Assembly (NCBI RefSeq): GCF_001422205.1
Contig: NZ_LMMJ01000001.1
Coordinates: forward strand, 303,591-367,590
From: Curtobacterium sp. Leaf261
Lineage (GTDB): Bacteria > Actinomycetota > Actinomycetes > Actinomycetales > Microbacteriaceae
DNA length: 64,000 bases
Reading direction: 5' to 3'
Part shown: in pieces, positions 9,407 through 19,189 of the stretch
Layout of the letters: each line of letters opens with the position of its first letter
How positions within the stretch are numbered: position 1 is the first letter of the stretch
Made by a program: the position numbers and the translations under genes
The notes under the pieces: generated by a model
Database searches by the model: none
What the model saw: only the letters and a program-made list of their open reading frames with translations
Told to the model about the DNA's origin: nothing

Positions 9407-10018
9407 TCAGGCGGTGGCGACGAGGGCGAGGAACCGGCGGTGGAAGCGGTCCTCGCCGCTGACCTCGGGGTGGAACGCGCTCGCGATGACGTTGTCCTGC
9501 TGCACGGCCACCGCGCGGCCGTCCGGGAGCGCCCCGAGCGTCACGACCCCAGGACCCTGGCTCTCGACCACCGGCGCGCGAATGAAGACCGCGTGCACGG
9601 GCCGCTCGCCGAGCTCGGGCATCGGGATGTCGATCTCGAAGGAGTCGTTCTGCGTCCCGAAGGCATTCCGCGTGACGGTCGTGTCGAGGACGTCGAGGGT
9701 CTGCTGTCCCGCGATCGCGTTCGTGAGCCGCGACGAGAGCATGATCATGCCGGCGCAGGTTCCGTAGGTCGGAAGTCCGCCCCGGATTGCCTCGGCCAGC
9801 GGATCGGCGAGCCCGAACATGCGTCCGAGCTTGTCCATCACGCTCGACTCACCGCCGGGGATCACGACCCCGTGCAGTCCGCCGAGTTCCTCGGGGCGTC
9901 GAAGCGGGACGACGTCCGCGCCGAGCGCCGTGAGCGAGGCGATGTGCTCGCGGAAGTCCCCCTGGAGTGCGACCACGCCGATGCGGGGCCGTGCTCCCGA
10001 GGGCGCACCGATGGTCAC
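9407..10018 (-). CDS. pdxT: Pyridoxal 5'-phosphate synthase glutaminase subunit PdxT
   Basis: Glutaminase that supplies ammonia to PdxS for vitamin B6 synthesis by the DXP-independent route. The 203 residues show the class I amidotransferase triad: Cys in GTCAGMIM, and His and Glu in FHPEVSG. The GGESSVM oxyanion-strand motif is present. The GTG start overlaps the pdxS stop by 4 bases (GTGA), so the two subunits are coupled. This is the usual pdxS-pdxT order. Confidence 0.97.
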   Translation of the reverse strand: MTIGAPSGARPRIGVVALQGDFREHIASLTALGADVVPLRRPEELGGLHGVVIPGGESSVMDKLGRMFGLADPLAEAIRGGLPTYGTCAGMIMLSSRLTNAIAGQQTLDVLDTTVTRNAFGTQNDSFEIDIPMPELGERPVHAVFIRAPVVESQGPGVVTLGALPDGRAVAVQQDNVIASAFHPEVSGEDRFHRRFLALVATA

Positions 10019-10932
10019 CAGCCGCGCTCGGCCAGACGGTGCGGGGCCGGGACGTCGGCGACGTTGATGCCGACCATCGCCTCGCCGAGGCCGCGCGAGG
10101 CGTCCGCGACGACCTTCGGGTCGTCGGAGAACGTCACGGCCTTGACGATCGCAGCGGCGCGCTTGGCCGGGTCGCCTGACTTGAAGATCCCGGAGCCGAC
10201 GAACACGCCGTCCGCGCCGAGCTGCATCATCATGGCCGCGTCGGCCGGGGTCGCGACACCGCCCGCGGTGAAGAGGACGACGGGGAGCGTGCCCGTGGCC
10301 GCGACCTCGCGCACGATGTCGATCGGCGCCTGGAGCTCCTTGGCGGCGACGTAGAGCTCGTCGTCGGCCAGGTTCCGGAGCGACGCGATCTCCTTGTTGA
10401 TGGTGCGGATGTGCTTCGTCGCCTCGGAGACGTCGCCGGTGCCGGCCTCGCCCTTCGAGCGGATCATCGCGGCGCCCTCGGTGATGCGACGGAGCGCCTC
10501 GCCGAGGTTCGTCGCACCGCAGACGAACGGGGTCGTGAACTTCCACTTGTCGATGTGGTTGACGTAGTCCGCCGGGCTCAGGACCTCGGACTCGTCGATG
10601 TAGTCGACACCGAGCTCCTGCAGGATCTGCGCCTCGACGAAGTGACCGATGCGGGCCTTCGCCATGACGGGGATCGACACCGCGGCGATGATGTCCTCGA
10701 TCATCGACGGGTCGGACATGCGTGCGACACCGCCCTGCGCACGGATGTCGGCGGGGACACGCTCGAGTGCCATGACCGCGGTCGCGCCGGCGTCCTCGGC
10801 GATCTTCGCCTGCTCGACGTCGATCACGTCCATGATCACGCCGCCCTTGAGCATCTCGGCGAGGCCGCGCTTGACGCGGTCGGAGCCGGTGATGGAGGTG
10901 CCAGGGGTCGGGTTCGCAGTGCTGTCGCTCAT
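10015..10932 (-). CDS. pdxS: Pyridoxal 5'-phosphate synthase lyase subunit PdxS
   Basis: Synthase subunit that condenses ribose 5-phosphate, glyceraldehyde 3-phosphate and ammonia into PLP in a dodecamer. The 305 residues are close to family length. The active-site lysines sit in [16 protein letters not shown] and [11 protein letters not shown], and the phosphate loop GEAGTGDV is intact. A TAGGAT box at 10942-10947 ends 9 nt before the ATG, so the leader should be only a few bases long. Confidence 0.98.
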   Translation of the reverse strand: MSDSTANPTPGTSITGSDRVKRGLAEMLKGGVIMDVIDVEQAKIAEDAGATAVMALERVPADIRAQGGVARMSDPSMIEDIIAAVSIPVMAKARIGHFVEAQILQELGVDYIDESEVLSPADYVNHIDKWKFTTPFVCGATNLGEALRRITEGAAMIRSKGEAGTGDVSEATKHIRTINKEIASLRNLADDELYVAAKELQAPIDIVREVAATGTLPVVLFTAGGVATPADAAMMMQLGADGVFVGSGIFKSGDPAKRAAAIVKAVTFSDDPKVVADASRGLGEAMVGINVADVPAPHRLAERGW

Positions 10933-11006
10933 GATGAACCCATCCTAGATGCCCCGACCCCGCGGTTCACGCCCGGCGGTCAGGGCATCGAGGCGCGCGC
11001 GTCGGA

Positions 11007-11549
11007 TCAGGTCGGCCAGGCGTCGGCGACGAGCTGGCGGGTCTCACCGAGGAGCTGTGTGATCGCCTTGGTCCGGGCGATGATCGGGAAGAAGTTCGCG
11101 TCGGACTCCCACCGCGGGACGACGTGCTGGTGCAGGTGACCAGCGACGCCGGCACCGGCCACCTGGCCCTGGTTCATCCCGATGTTGAACCCGTCGCAGT
11201 GCGCCACCTGCCGGAGCACGCCCATCGCCGTCTGCGTCAGCGTGGCGATCTCGACGGTCTCCTCCGGGGTCGCCTCGTCGTACAGCGGGACGTGACGGTA
11301 CGGGCAGACGAGCAGGTGGCCGTTGTTGTACGGGTAGAGGTTCAGCAGGGCGTACGCGTGTTCGCCGCGCGCAACGACGAGGGTCTCCTCGTCCGGGTGC
11401 GCCGGCGCCTCACAGAACGGACAGTCGTCCTTGTGGCCACGGCCGTCCCCGGCGCGTCCGGCGTCGATGTAGACCGCGCGGTGCGGCGTCCACAGTCGCT
11501 GGAACGCGTCGGGGACACCGACGAGGTGGTCTGCGGAGTCGGACTCCAC
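11007..11549 (-). CDS. HIT domain protein (Ap4A phosphorylase-like)
   Basis: Histidine-triad nucleotide-binding protein of 180 residues. The triad reads HLHQHVVP, and CPFCEAP resembles the zinc site of actinobacterial HIT proteins. The M. tuberculosis homologue at the same locus (next to thrS) is a diadenosine tetraphosphate phosphorylase, so that activity is likely but not proven. The GTG start lies 1 bp after the thrS stop, implying coupled translation. Ap4A is a side product of aminoacyl-tRNA synthetases, which gives the pairing with thrS a plausible logic. Confidence 0.9.
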   Translation of the reverse strand: MESDSADHLVGVPDAFQRLWTPHRAVYIDAGRAGDGRGHKDDCPFCEAPAHPDEETLVVARGEHAYALLNLYPYNNGHLLVCPYRHVPLYDEATPEETVEIATLTQTAMGVLRQVAHCDGFNIGMNQGQVAGAGVAGHLHQHVVPRWESDANFFPIIARTKAITQLLGETRQLVADAWPT

Positions 11550-11550
11550 G

Positions 11551-13575
<2,025 letters not shown>

Positions 13576-13668
13576 GATGGTGGAACTCCCTGGCTCGGTT
13601 GGTCCGACAACTGTACCGGCGTGCGGGTCCAGAGGCGGCGCGGGACGAGGACCTGTGGAGAACTGCGG

Positions 13669-14223
13669 TCAGGCCGGTGCGGACCCGAGCGTGTGGACCG
13701 TGAGGCGCGGTTCCAACCGGGCCCGTCCCTCCAGTCCGTCGAGCTCGAGCAGCGCACTGAAGCCGACGGCGGTGTACCCGGCACGCTCGAGCAGGGTGAG
13801 CGTCGCCTCGGACGTGCCTCCCGTGGCGAGTACGTCGTCGACGATGAGGACGCGGGACCCCGCGGGCATCTGCCCCGGCCGGATCTCGACGGCGGCCTCG
13901 CCGTACTCGAGCGCGTAGGCCTCGGACAGCACGTCGCCGGGGAGCTTGCCGGCCTTCCGGACCGTCAGGACCCCGACCCCGCGCTGCGCGGCGATGCCAC
14001 CGGCGAGGGCGAACCCGCGCGCCTCGATGCCCGCGACGGCGTCGAACTCGGGGAACGGCTCGGCGAGGGCGGCGCAGACGGCGGAGAACGCCTCGGCGTC
14101 GGCGAAGACCGGTGTGACGTCGCGGAACATGATCCCGGGCTTCGGGAAGTCGGGGACGACGGCCGTCAGTCGCTGGACGAGGGCGCTCGCGGACGCGGGA
14201 CCGTCGGGGAGGGGTTGGCTCAT
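13669..14223 (-). CDS. apt: Adenine phosphoribosyltransferase
   Basis: Purine salvage enzyme that converts adenine and PRPP to AMP. The 184 residues have the PRPP-binding motif VLIVDDVLATGGT, the substrate loop GIEARGFALAG and the FRDVTPVF start. A -10 box TACCGT ends 6 nt before the ATG, which predicts a leaderless mRNA. In many actinobacteria apt sits between secF and rel; here it stands upstream of thrS instead. The C-terminal DNA (13695-13740) resembles the dispersed palindrome, but the encoded L-x-G-R-x-x-L is normal for the family. Confidence 0.95.
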   Translation of the reverse strand: MSQPLPDGPASASALVQRLTAVVPDFPKPGIMFRDVTPVFADAEAFSAVCAALAEPFPEFDAVAGIEARGFALAGGIAAQRGVGVLTVRKAGKLPGDVLSEAYALEYGEAAVEIRPGQMPAGSRVLIVDDVLATGGTSEATLTLLERAGYTAVGFSALLELDGLEGRARLEPRLTVHTLGSAPA

Positions 14224-14229
14224 GCTCCT

Positions 14230-14235
14230 ACGGTA
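14230..14235 (-). promoter_or_regulatory. Leaderless -10 box of apt
   Basis: TACCGT, 6 nt before the ATG at 14223. Confidence 0.7.
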
Positions 14236-14271
14236 CGGGCGCGCGGGGCCGCGTCCGGACCGGGCACGGAC

Positions 14272-14377
14272 GGCGGACGGTCGGGAGGCGCGGTGCGAGC
14301 ACGCGGGGCGGACGGTCGGGAGGCGCGGTGCGAGCACGCGGGGCGGACGGTCGGGAGGCGCGGTGCGAGCACGCGGG
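14272..14377. repeat. Three perfect 35-bp tandem repeats
   Basis: The unit begins GCGGACGGTCGGGAGGCG and recurs with a period of exactly 35 bp at 14273, 14308 and 14343. It contains the GGGAGGCGCGG arm of the dispersed palindrome. It lies between the stop of the gene at 14431 and the apt promoter. Confidence 0.9.
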
Positions 14378-14430
14378 GACCGTCCGGTCTCGGGACGGGA
14401 CCGGACGATCCCCGCATGGTCGGGGTGCGC

Positions 14431-14691
14431 TCATCGCCAGAACATCCGCGCCTCGGTCAGGCGCTGTTCCGCCCTCCGGCGTTCCTCGGCGAGCTGCAGC
14501 GCGAGGCGCCGGTACTCGTCGTGCGAGCGCTCGGGCCGCACGCGGCGTGTCCGACGGCTCCAGACGACGAGCGCGAGCCCGACCCGGAGGGCGATCCGGT
14601 CCGGGAGCGACACGCGCCGCGGTGTCGGTCGGTGCGGGGTGGTGACCAGCCGATCGGCGACGTGCCGTTCGGCGGTTCTCGTGGGTGACAT
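14431..14691 (-). CDS. Small basic protein with one hydrophobic segment, unknown function
   Basis: A predicted 86-residue protein not assigned to a named family. It has an arginine-rich N-terminal half, a short hydrophobic segment (RIALRVGLALVVWSRR), and a charged helical C terminus (RRLALQLAEERRRAEQRL). The ATG is chosen because AAGGACG precedes it at proper spacing; a longer reading from 14889 has no RBS. Upstream lie four AATGCAT-type half-sites (14755-14833), the same motif as the palindrome before the small gene at 15148. A helix-type DNA or membrane binding role is possible, but nothing proves it. Confidence 0.6.
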   Translation of the reverse strand: MSPTRTAERHVADRLVTTPHRPTPRRVSLPDRIALRVGLALVVWSRRTRRVRPERSHDEYRRLALQLAEERRRAEQRLTEARMFWR

Positions 14692-14754
14692 GGTGATCGT
14701 CCTTCTCGTGGATGCGCCGGCGGACGGCGCGACGAACAACGCCTCGGACAGGCG

Positions 14755-14833
14755 CTGAGAATGCATCCAGGTACTGAGAATGCATCGGGAATGGGCGCGA
14801 CGAAGCGCCGTGGAGAATGCACGGAAATGCATC
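14755..14833. promoter_or_regulatory. Cluster of four AATGCA(T/C) sites upstream of the 14431 gene
   Basis: CTGAGAATGCATC occurs at 14755-14767 and 14774-14786 (19-bp spacing). GAGAATGCAC at 14813 and GGAAATGCATC at 14823 follow. The same GAATGCA word makes the palindrome at 15344-15359, which suggests a common repressor or activator. Confidence 0.6.
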
Positions 14834-14910
14834 TGGGAATTCGCGCGGCCGCGCTCGGGGACACCTGCTCCGACGGATGCACCGCTCACGAGCGTCTCCG
14901 CGCAGCAACC

Positions 14911-15033
14911 GATCAGGACTGCAACTGATCACGACTGCAACTGGTCAGCACAGCAGCGATCAGCACAGCGGCTGATCAGCACAGCGGCTCGGCACAGCGG
15001 CAGCTCGGCAGAGCGCCTGATCAGCAGAGCACT
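14911..15033. repeat. Array of eight ~16-bp direct repeats (iteron-like)
   Basis: Consensus GATCAGCACAGCGGCT. Units begin at 14911, 14927, 14943, 14958, 14974, 14990, 15006 and 15019; units 4 and 5 are identical and outer units are more degenerate. The 16-bp period is not a multiple of three, so it does not look like a peptide repeat. There are no spacers, so it is not CRISPR. Confidence 0.75.
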
Positions 15034-15147
15034 CGCGGACAGTGAGCGGCTGGGATCAACCAGCAGCTCCCCGAACTGCGACTCCTCGACCAGGCACCGA
15101 CACGACCGCAGTCCTGCGGCAGTGTCCGAGCAACGTGGTCCGGTCAG

Positions 15148-15279
15148 CTACCGCCGACGGAGCGATCCGCCGACGCGGAAGCCGAACGCAACACGCAGGG
15201 AACTGCCCTGGACGCGGATGTGTGCACCCGTGATCGGCGCTGCTCCGAACGGAGTTGGAATCATCGAGTTCATCATCAT
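15148..15279 (-). CDS. Putative 43-residue small protein
   Basis: A short gene starting at the first of three consecutive ATGs, 6 nt after a perfect AAAGGAGG Shine-Dalgarno. It ends at TAG 15148-15150. The product starts MMMNSMIPTPFG and ends with an arginine-rich tail (GGSLRRR); no family was recognised. A good promoter stands upstream (TTGCAT, 18 bp, TAGTGT) with a perfect palindrome overlapping the -35. The strong signals argue for real expression. Alternatives are a leader peptide or a short unannotated toxin-like peptide; neither can be shown from sequence alone. Confidence 0.6.
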   Translation of the reverse strand: MMMNSMIPTPFGAAPITGAHIRVQGSSLRVAFGFRVGGSLRRR

Positions 15280-15321
15280 GGTCGGCCTCCTTTCATGCGA
15301 CGCGGCGGTTGTTGTGAACGC

Positions 15322-15359
15322 ACACTATCGGGCGGTTCGCGCAGAATGCAAGTGCATTC
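15322..15359 (-). promoter_or_regulatory. Promoter and palindromic operator of the 43-residue gene
   Basis: On the minus strand -35 TTGCAT (15346-15351) and -10 TAGTGT (15322-15327) are 18 bp apart. The perfect palindrome GAATGCA-AG-TGCATTC (15344-15359) covers the -35, the classic place for repression. Confidence 0.65.
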
Positions 15360-15405
15360 CCCAAATTGCATCGCGGAACTCCCCGACGGGTGTCCGTGCA
15401 CGGAA

Positions 15406-15441
15406 GAAGGCCCCCGCGACGGAACCGTCGAAGGGGCCTTC
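15406..15441 (-). terminator. Terminator of the ClpC-like gene
   Basis: GAAGGCCCC and GGGGCCTTC arms flank a 18-base loop that itself contains the complementary pair GACGG/CCGTC. A TTCTTCC tract follows on the minus strand. Confidence 0.75.
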
Positions 15442-15461
15442 CGGCGTCATGCGTGGCGGAG

Positions 15462-18134
15462 CTACACGAGCAGCGCCGGGTGCGAGACAGTCGCCACCAG
15501 TGCGTCGTCCGCGACGGAGATCTCCACGACGTCACCGGCGGAGGTGGCCGAGGCGACGACGAGGTCCGCGATCCGGTCCTCGACCTCGCGCTGGACGACT
15601 CGGCGGAGCGGCCGGGCACCGTACTCCGGCTCGTACCCGTGGTCGACGATCCAGTCCACCGCGCCGTCGGAGATCGTCAGCGCGACGTCCTGGGCGGCGA
15701 GGCGCAGCCGGGTGTCGTCGAGCAGCAGTCCGACGATCGTCCGGAGCTGGGCCCGGTCGAGCTTCCGGAACAGCACGATCTCGTCGATCCGGTTGAGGAA
15801 CTCCGGCCGCATCGACTCTCGGAGCCGACCCATCACGCGGTTCCGCAGGTCGGACTCGGTGAACCCGCCGTCCGCGGCCGCGGAGAACCCGAGGGCTCCG
15901 GACCGCGACGCCAGGAACTCGGACCCGAGGTTCGACGTCATGATCACGACGGTGTTCCGGAAGTCGACCGTCCGACCCTGGCCGTCGGTCAGGTGCCCGT
16001 CGTCGAGGACCTGCAGGAGCAGGTTGAACACGTCGGGGTGGGCCTTCTCGATCTCGTCGAGCAGGATCACCGAGTACGGGTTCCGGCGGACGCGCTCGGT
16101 CAGCTGCCCGGCCTCGTCGTACCCGACGTACCCGGGAGGGGCGCCGACGAGCCGCGAGACGGTGTGCCGCTCCCCGAACTCGCTCATGTCGAAGCGCAGC
16201 ATGGCCGACTCGTCACCGAACAGAGACGACGCGAGGGTCTTCGCGAGCTCGGTCTTGCCGACCCCCGTCGGTCCGAGGAACAGGAAGCTGCCGACGGGCC
16301 GACGCGGGTCGCCCATGCCGGAGCGTGACCGCCGGACGGCCTTGGCGATCGCGGTGACCGCGTCGTCCTGGCCGACGACCCTGCCGTGCAGCTCGGACTC
16401 GAGCGCGGCGAGCCGCGTCCTGTCGTCGGCGGAGAGCCTGGCGGCGGGGATGCCGGTCGAGCGCGAGACCATCTCGGCGATGTCCGCCTCGGTGATCACG
16501 ACGTCGGGCTCGGCGGCGGTCGTCGGTCCCGCACCGGACTGCCGGGAGGCACGGCTGGCGTCGGTCCGGTCCGTCACGCCGGACGATGCGGAGCCGGCCA
16601 CCACCGCGACGGACGGCGACGTGGCGGACGCGATCCGCGCCTCCAGTCCGTCGATCCGGTCCCGGATGCCGGAGGCGTCCTCGTAGCGTTCCGCAGCCAC
16701 GGCCGCGTCCTTCTCGACCTGCAGTCCGACGACCTCGGCGCGGAGTGCGTCGACGTCCTCCGAACCGCTCAGTGCGAGCCGGCGTCGGGCACCGGCCTGG
16801 TCGATGAGGTCGATCGCCTTGTCGGGCAGGAACCGGTCGGCGACGTAGCGGTGCGACATCTCGACGGCGGCACGGATGGCACCCTCGGAGTAGGTGACCC
16901 CGTGGTGCTCCTCGTACCGCGGGGCGAGCCCGGCGAGGATCTGCACGGCGTCGGACACGCTCGGCTCCGCGACCTGCACCGGCTGGAACCGACGCTCGAG
17001 CGCGGCGTCCTTCTCGATCCGGCGGTACTCGCTGAGCGTGGTCGCACCGACGAGGTGCAGGTCACCGCGGGCCAAGCGGGGCTTCAGGATGTTGCCGGCG
17101 TCCATCGAGCCGCCGTCACCGCCCCCGCCCGCGCCGACCACGGTGTGCAGCTCGTCGACGAACACGATGAGCTCATCGCGGTGTGCGGCGATCTCGTCCA
17201 TGGCGTTCGTGAGGCGCTCCTCGAAGTCGCCGCGGTACTTCGTGCCGGACAGCATCGCGGCGAGGTCGAGCGAGACGACACGGCGACCGCGGAGCAGCGC
17301 CGGGACGTCACCGTCGGCGATGCGCTGCGCGAGCCCCGCGACGATCGCGGTCTTGCCGACGCCGGGTTCGCCGATGAGGACGGGGTTGTTCTTGGTGCGG
17401 CGGAGCAGGATCTCGACCGTCTGCTCGATCTCGGCGGTGCGCCCGATCACCGGGTCGATGCCGCCCTCGCGGGCGAGGGCGGTGAGGTCGGTCCCGAACC
17501 GGTCGAGCGTCGGGGTGTCCGACTCCGACGCGGTGTCGAGCTCGGTCCCGGGAGCGGGTCGACCCTCCTGGGCCGCGCGGGCCGCGTCCTGGGCGTACGC
17601 CTGCATCGTCTCCGGGGTGACCCCTGCGGCTGCGAGGAGCTGCCCGGCGACGGTGTCCTGCTCGACGACGAGCGCGAAGAACACGTGCTCGGGGTCGACG
17701 TACGTCGAGCCGAAGGCACGGGCGGACTGCGTCGCGTCGAGCAGGACGCGCTGCGCCGACGGGGTGAGGGCCGGGCGGGCGACGGGACGGGCCCCGGAGG
17801 AGGACTCCGGCAGACGGTCCTCGATCGTCTCCGCGAAGGCGTCGGGATCGACACCGGCGGCGCGGACGACGGCGGCGAACGGGTCGCTCGTCACGAGCAC
17901 GCGGAGCAGGTGCAGCGCATCGAGCTCGTGGTCCCCGCGGCCGACGGCGTACTCGGCCGTCGCCCGGAGCACCTCGTGCGTGCGACGGCTCAACAGTCGA
18001 GCGATGTCGACGGGCCGGCCGAACGGCACACGGCGCTGCTCCTCAGCGGCGCCGGCGTTCGCCAGCAGGCGTGCGAGGAACGCGTCGAAGGACGACGGCT
18101 CGCCGGTGTTGCTCTGATCGGTGTTGTCGGGCAA
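15462..18134 (-). CDS. ClpC-type Clp ATPase under apparent HspR control
   Basis: AAA+ unfoldase of 890 residues. It has an N-terminal Clp repeat domain, AAA1 with Walker A GEPGVGKT and Walker B FVDELHT, a short middle domain with a UVR-like EKDAAVAAERYEDA helix, and AAA2 with GPTGVGKT and LLDEIEKAH. The short middle domain and an LGF tripeptide at the ClpP-loop position favour ClpC over ClpB. The start is TTG, 5 nt after AGGAGG; no ATG fits. Two HAIR-like operators upstream (18151, 18214) imply induction on heat or misfolded protein through HspR. A Ser/Thr/Gly-rich linker of about 50 residues separates the halves, unusual for ClpC. Confidence 0.9.
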   Translation of the reverse strand: MPDNTDQSNTGEPSSFDAFLARLLANAGAAEEQRRVPFGRPVDIARLLSRRTHEVLRATAEYAVGRGDHELDALHLLRVLVTSDPFAAVVRAAGVDPDAFAETIEDRLPESSSGARPVARPALTPSAQRVLLDATQSARAFGSTYVDPEHVFFALVVEQDTVAGQLLAAAGVTPETMQAYAQDAARAAQEGRPAPGTELDTASESDTPTLDRFGTDLTALAREGGIDPVIGRTAEIEQTVEILLRRTKNNPVLIGEPGVGKTAIVAGLAQRIADGDVPALLRGRRVVSLDLAAMLSGTKYRGDFEERLTNAMDEIAAHRDELIVFVDELHTVVGAGGGGDGGSMDAGNILKPRLARGDLHLVGATTLSEYRRIEKDAALERRFQPVQVAEPSVSDAVQILAGLAPRYEEHHGVTYSEGAIRAAVEMSHRYVADRFLPDKAIDLIDQAGARRRLALSGSEDVDALRAEVVGLQVEKDAAVAAERYEDASGIRDRIDGLEARIASATSPSVAVVAGSASSGVTDRTDASRASRQSGAGPTTAAEPDVVITEADIAEMVSRSTGIPAARLSADDRTRLAALESELHGRVVGQDDAVTAIAKAVRRSRSGMGDPRRPVGSFLFLGPTGVGKTELAKTLASSLFGDESAMLRFDMSEFGERHTVSRLVGAPPGYVGYDEAGQLTERVRRNPYSVILLDEIEKAHPDVFNLLLQVLDDGHLTDGQGRTVDFRNTVVIMTSNLGSEFLASRSGALGFSAAADGGFTESDLRNRVMGRLRESMRPEFLNRIDEIVLFRKLDRAQLRTIVGLLLDDTRLRLAAQDVALTISDGAVDWIVDHGYEPEYGARPLRRVVQREVEDRIADLVVASATSAGDVVEISVADDALVATVSHPALLV

Positions 18135-18150
18135 GGGGACCTCCTGTGGA

Positions 18151-18173
18151 ACATGAGTGCCTACGACTCATGT
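18151..18173. promoter_or_regulatory. HAIR-like HspR operator 1
   Basis: ACATGAGT-N7-ACTCATGT, a perfect palindrome with the 7-bp spacer of HAIR (consensus CTTGAGT-N7-ACTCAAG). One symmetric change per arm. It lies 17 bp before the TTG start. Confidence 0.75.
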
Positions 18174-18213
18174 AACGCAGTGGTGGGCGGTCCATTCCCG
18201 GATGCCGTGCGAA

Positions 18214-18234
18214 CTTGCGTCGAGGTGACTCAAG
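18214..18234. promoter_or_regulatory. HAIR HspR operator 2
   Basis: On the minus strand CTTGAGT-N7-ACGCAAG matches the HAIR consensus at 13 of 14 arm positions. Confidence 0.8.
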
Positions 18235-18268
18235 TCCATGAAACGAACCCTCGGCCGGGCGACGAGTG

Positions 18269-18754
18269 TCAGTCCCGGGCGATGGGCATCGTCGAGCCCG
18301 TCGTGATCCCGAGGAGGTCCGCCGGGGCGATCTCGATGTCGAACCCGCGGCGACCGCCACTGACGAAGATCGTCGGGTACGACGACGCCGACTCGTCCAC
18401 GACGGTCCGCAACACGGTCCGCTGGCCGATCGGGCTGATGCCGCCGACGACGTAGCCGGTCCGTCGTTCCGCGAGTTCCGGCGCCGCGAGAGTCGCCTTC
18501 TTCCCGCCGACCATCGCTGCGATGCGCTTCAGGTCGAGCCGTCCCGCCACCGGGACCACCGCGACCACGAGCTCGTCGTCCACCTGCACGACGAGGGTCT
18601 TGAACACCTGCGCCTCGCGGAGACCGAGTGCGGCCGCTGCCTCCTCGCCGAAGTTCGTGGCGGTGTCGCGGTGCTCGTAGACGTGCGGCGTGTACGGGAT
18701 GCCCGCCCGGTCGAGCGCGACCGTGGCCGGTGTCGACGGGGACGATGCGGTCAT
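18269..18754 (-). CDS. YbaK/EbsC family Cys-tRNA(Pro) deacylase
   Basis: Single-domain aminoacyl-tRNA editing protein of 161 residues. The family hydrolyses Cys-tRNA(Pro) made by mistake by prolyl-tRNA synthetase. Conserved features seen are FKTLVVQVDDELVVAVVPV, the GYVVGGISPIGQR motif and the catalytic lysine region GGKKATLA. The ATG start gives the usual family length. It lies between the HAIR-controlled Clp gene and an unrelated small gene and is probably transcribed alone. Confidence 0.92.
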   Translation of the reverse strand: MTASSPSTPATVALDRAGIPYTPHVYEHRDTATNFGEEAAAALGLREAQVFKTLVVQVDDELVVAVVPVAGRLDLKRIAAMVGGKKATLAAPELAERRTGYVVGGISPIGQRTVLRTVVDESASSYPTIFVSGGRRGFDIEIAPADLLGITTGSTMPIARD

Positions 18755-18834
18755 GGTGCGATCCTGCCGGTCCTGGATGCCCCCGCGGGGAGGGCGCGCG
18801 GGCATCCGGGACCTCGGACCGACCTGCGTGCGGC

Positions 18835-19128
18835 TCAGCCCTCCTGCTGCGGCCCGTCGTGCTCGGGGTCGTACTCGGTGCCGCGGCCCTGCTCGTCCTC
18901 GGGGAGCGGGTTCCCCGGCTCGGCCGACACCCCGCCGGCGTTCGTGGCGACGTAGTCCCGTTCGCCGGACATCGCGTCGTGGCTGACCGGCCTGGTGAGG
19001 TCCCCGCCGAGGACCGTGTCGTCGACCTGGTCCTGCTGCGAACCCTCCTGCTGCGAACCCTCCTGCCGGGGCGCTGCCGTGCTGCGGGGCGGACGGGGCT
19101 TGGGCTGGGGCTGTTCGACGTCGGACAT
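18835..19128 (-). CDS. Acidic, disordered hypothetical protein
   Basis: 97 residues rich in Glu, Gln, Asp, Pro and Gly, with no hydrophobic core. A 5-residue unit EGSQQ is repeated twice (15-bp tandem repeat near 19035-19065). A TAGGCA box ends 6 nt before the ATG, which supports the start. Homologues of this kind are frequent in Microbacteriaceae, but no function is known. It is divergent from the membrane protein at 19190 with about 60 bp between them. Confidence 0.65.
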   Translation of the reverse strand: MSDVEQPQPKPRPPRSTAAPRQEGSQQEGSQQDQVDDTVLGGDLTRPVSHDAMSGERDYVATNAGGVSAEPGNPLPEDEQGRGTEYDPEHDGPQQEG

Positions 19129-19134
19129 CGTCCC

Positions 19135-19140
19135 TGCCTA
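19135..19140 (-). promoter_or_regulatory. Possible leaderless -10 box of the 18835 gene
   Basis: TAGGCA, 6 nt before the ATG; the final base departs from TANNNT. Confidence 0.45.
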
Positions 19141-19189
19141 CACCGACGCCCGTTCCGAAGGACAGAATGAGCGAGGACAAAGGAGCAGC

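Noticed and set aside
13695..13740. Copy of the palindromic element in the apt 3' end
   Set aside because: The encoded L-x-G-R-x-x-L segment is conserved in the Apt family, so the match can be coding coincidence.
14911..15033. CRISPR array
   Set aside because: The repeats are directly adjacent without spacers, and no cas gene is present.
14780..15796. Plus-strand frame over the repeat region and the 3' end of the ClpC-like gene
   Set aside because: No RBS, no domain, and composition changes abruptly along it.
16632..16650. Element copy in the ClpC-like middle domain
   Set aside because: One arm only; the IDGLEAR helix agrees with the natural ClpC middle domain.
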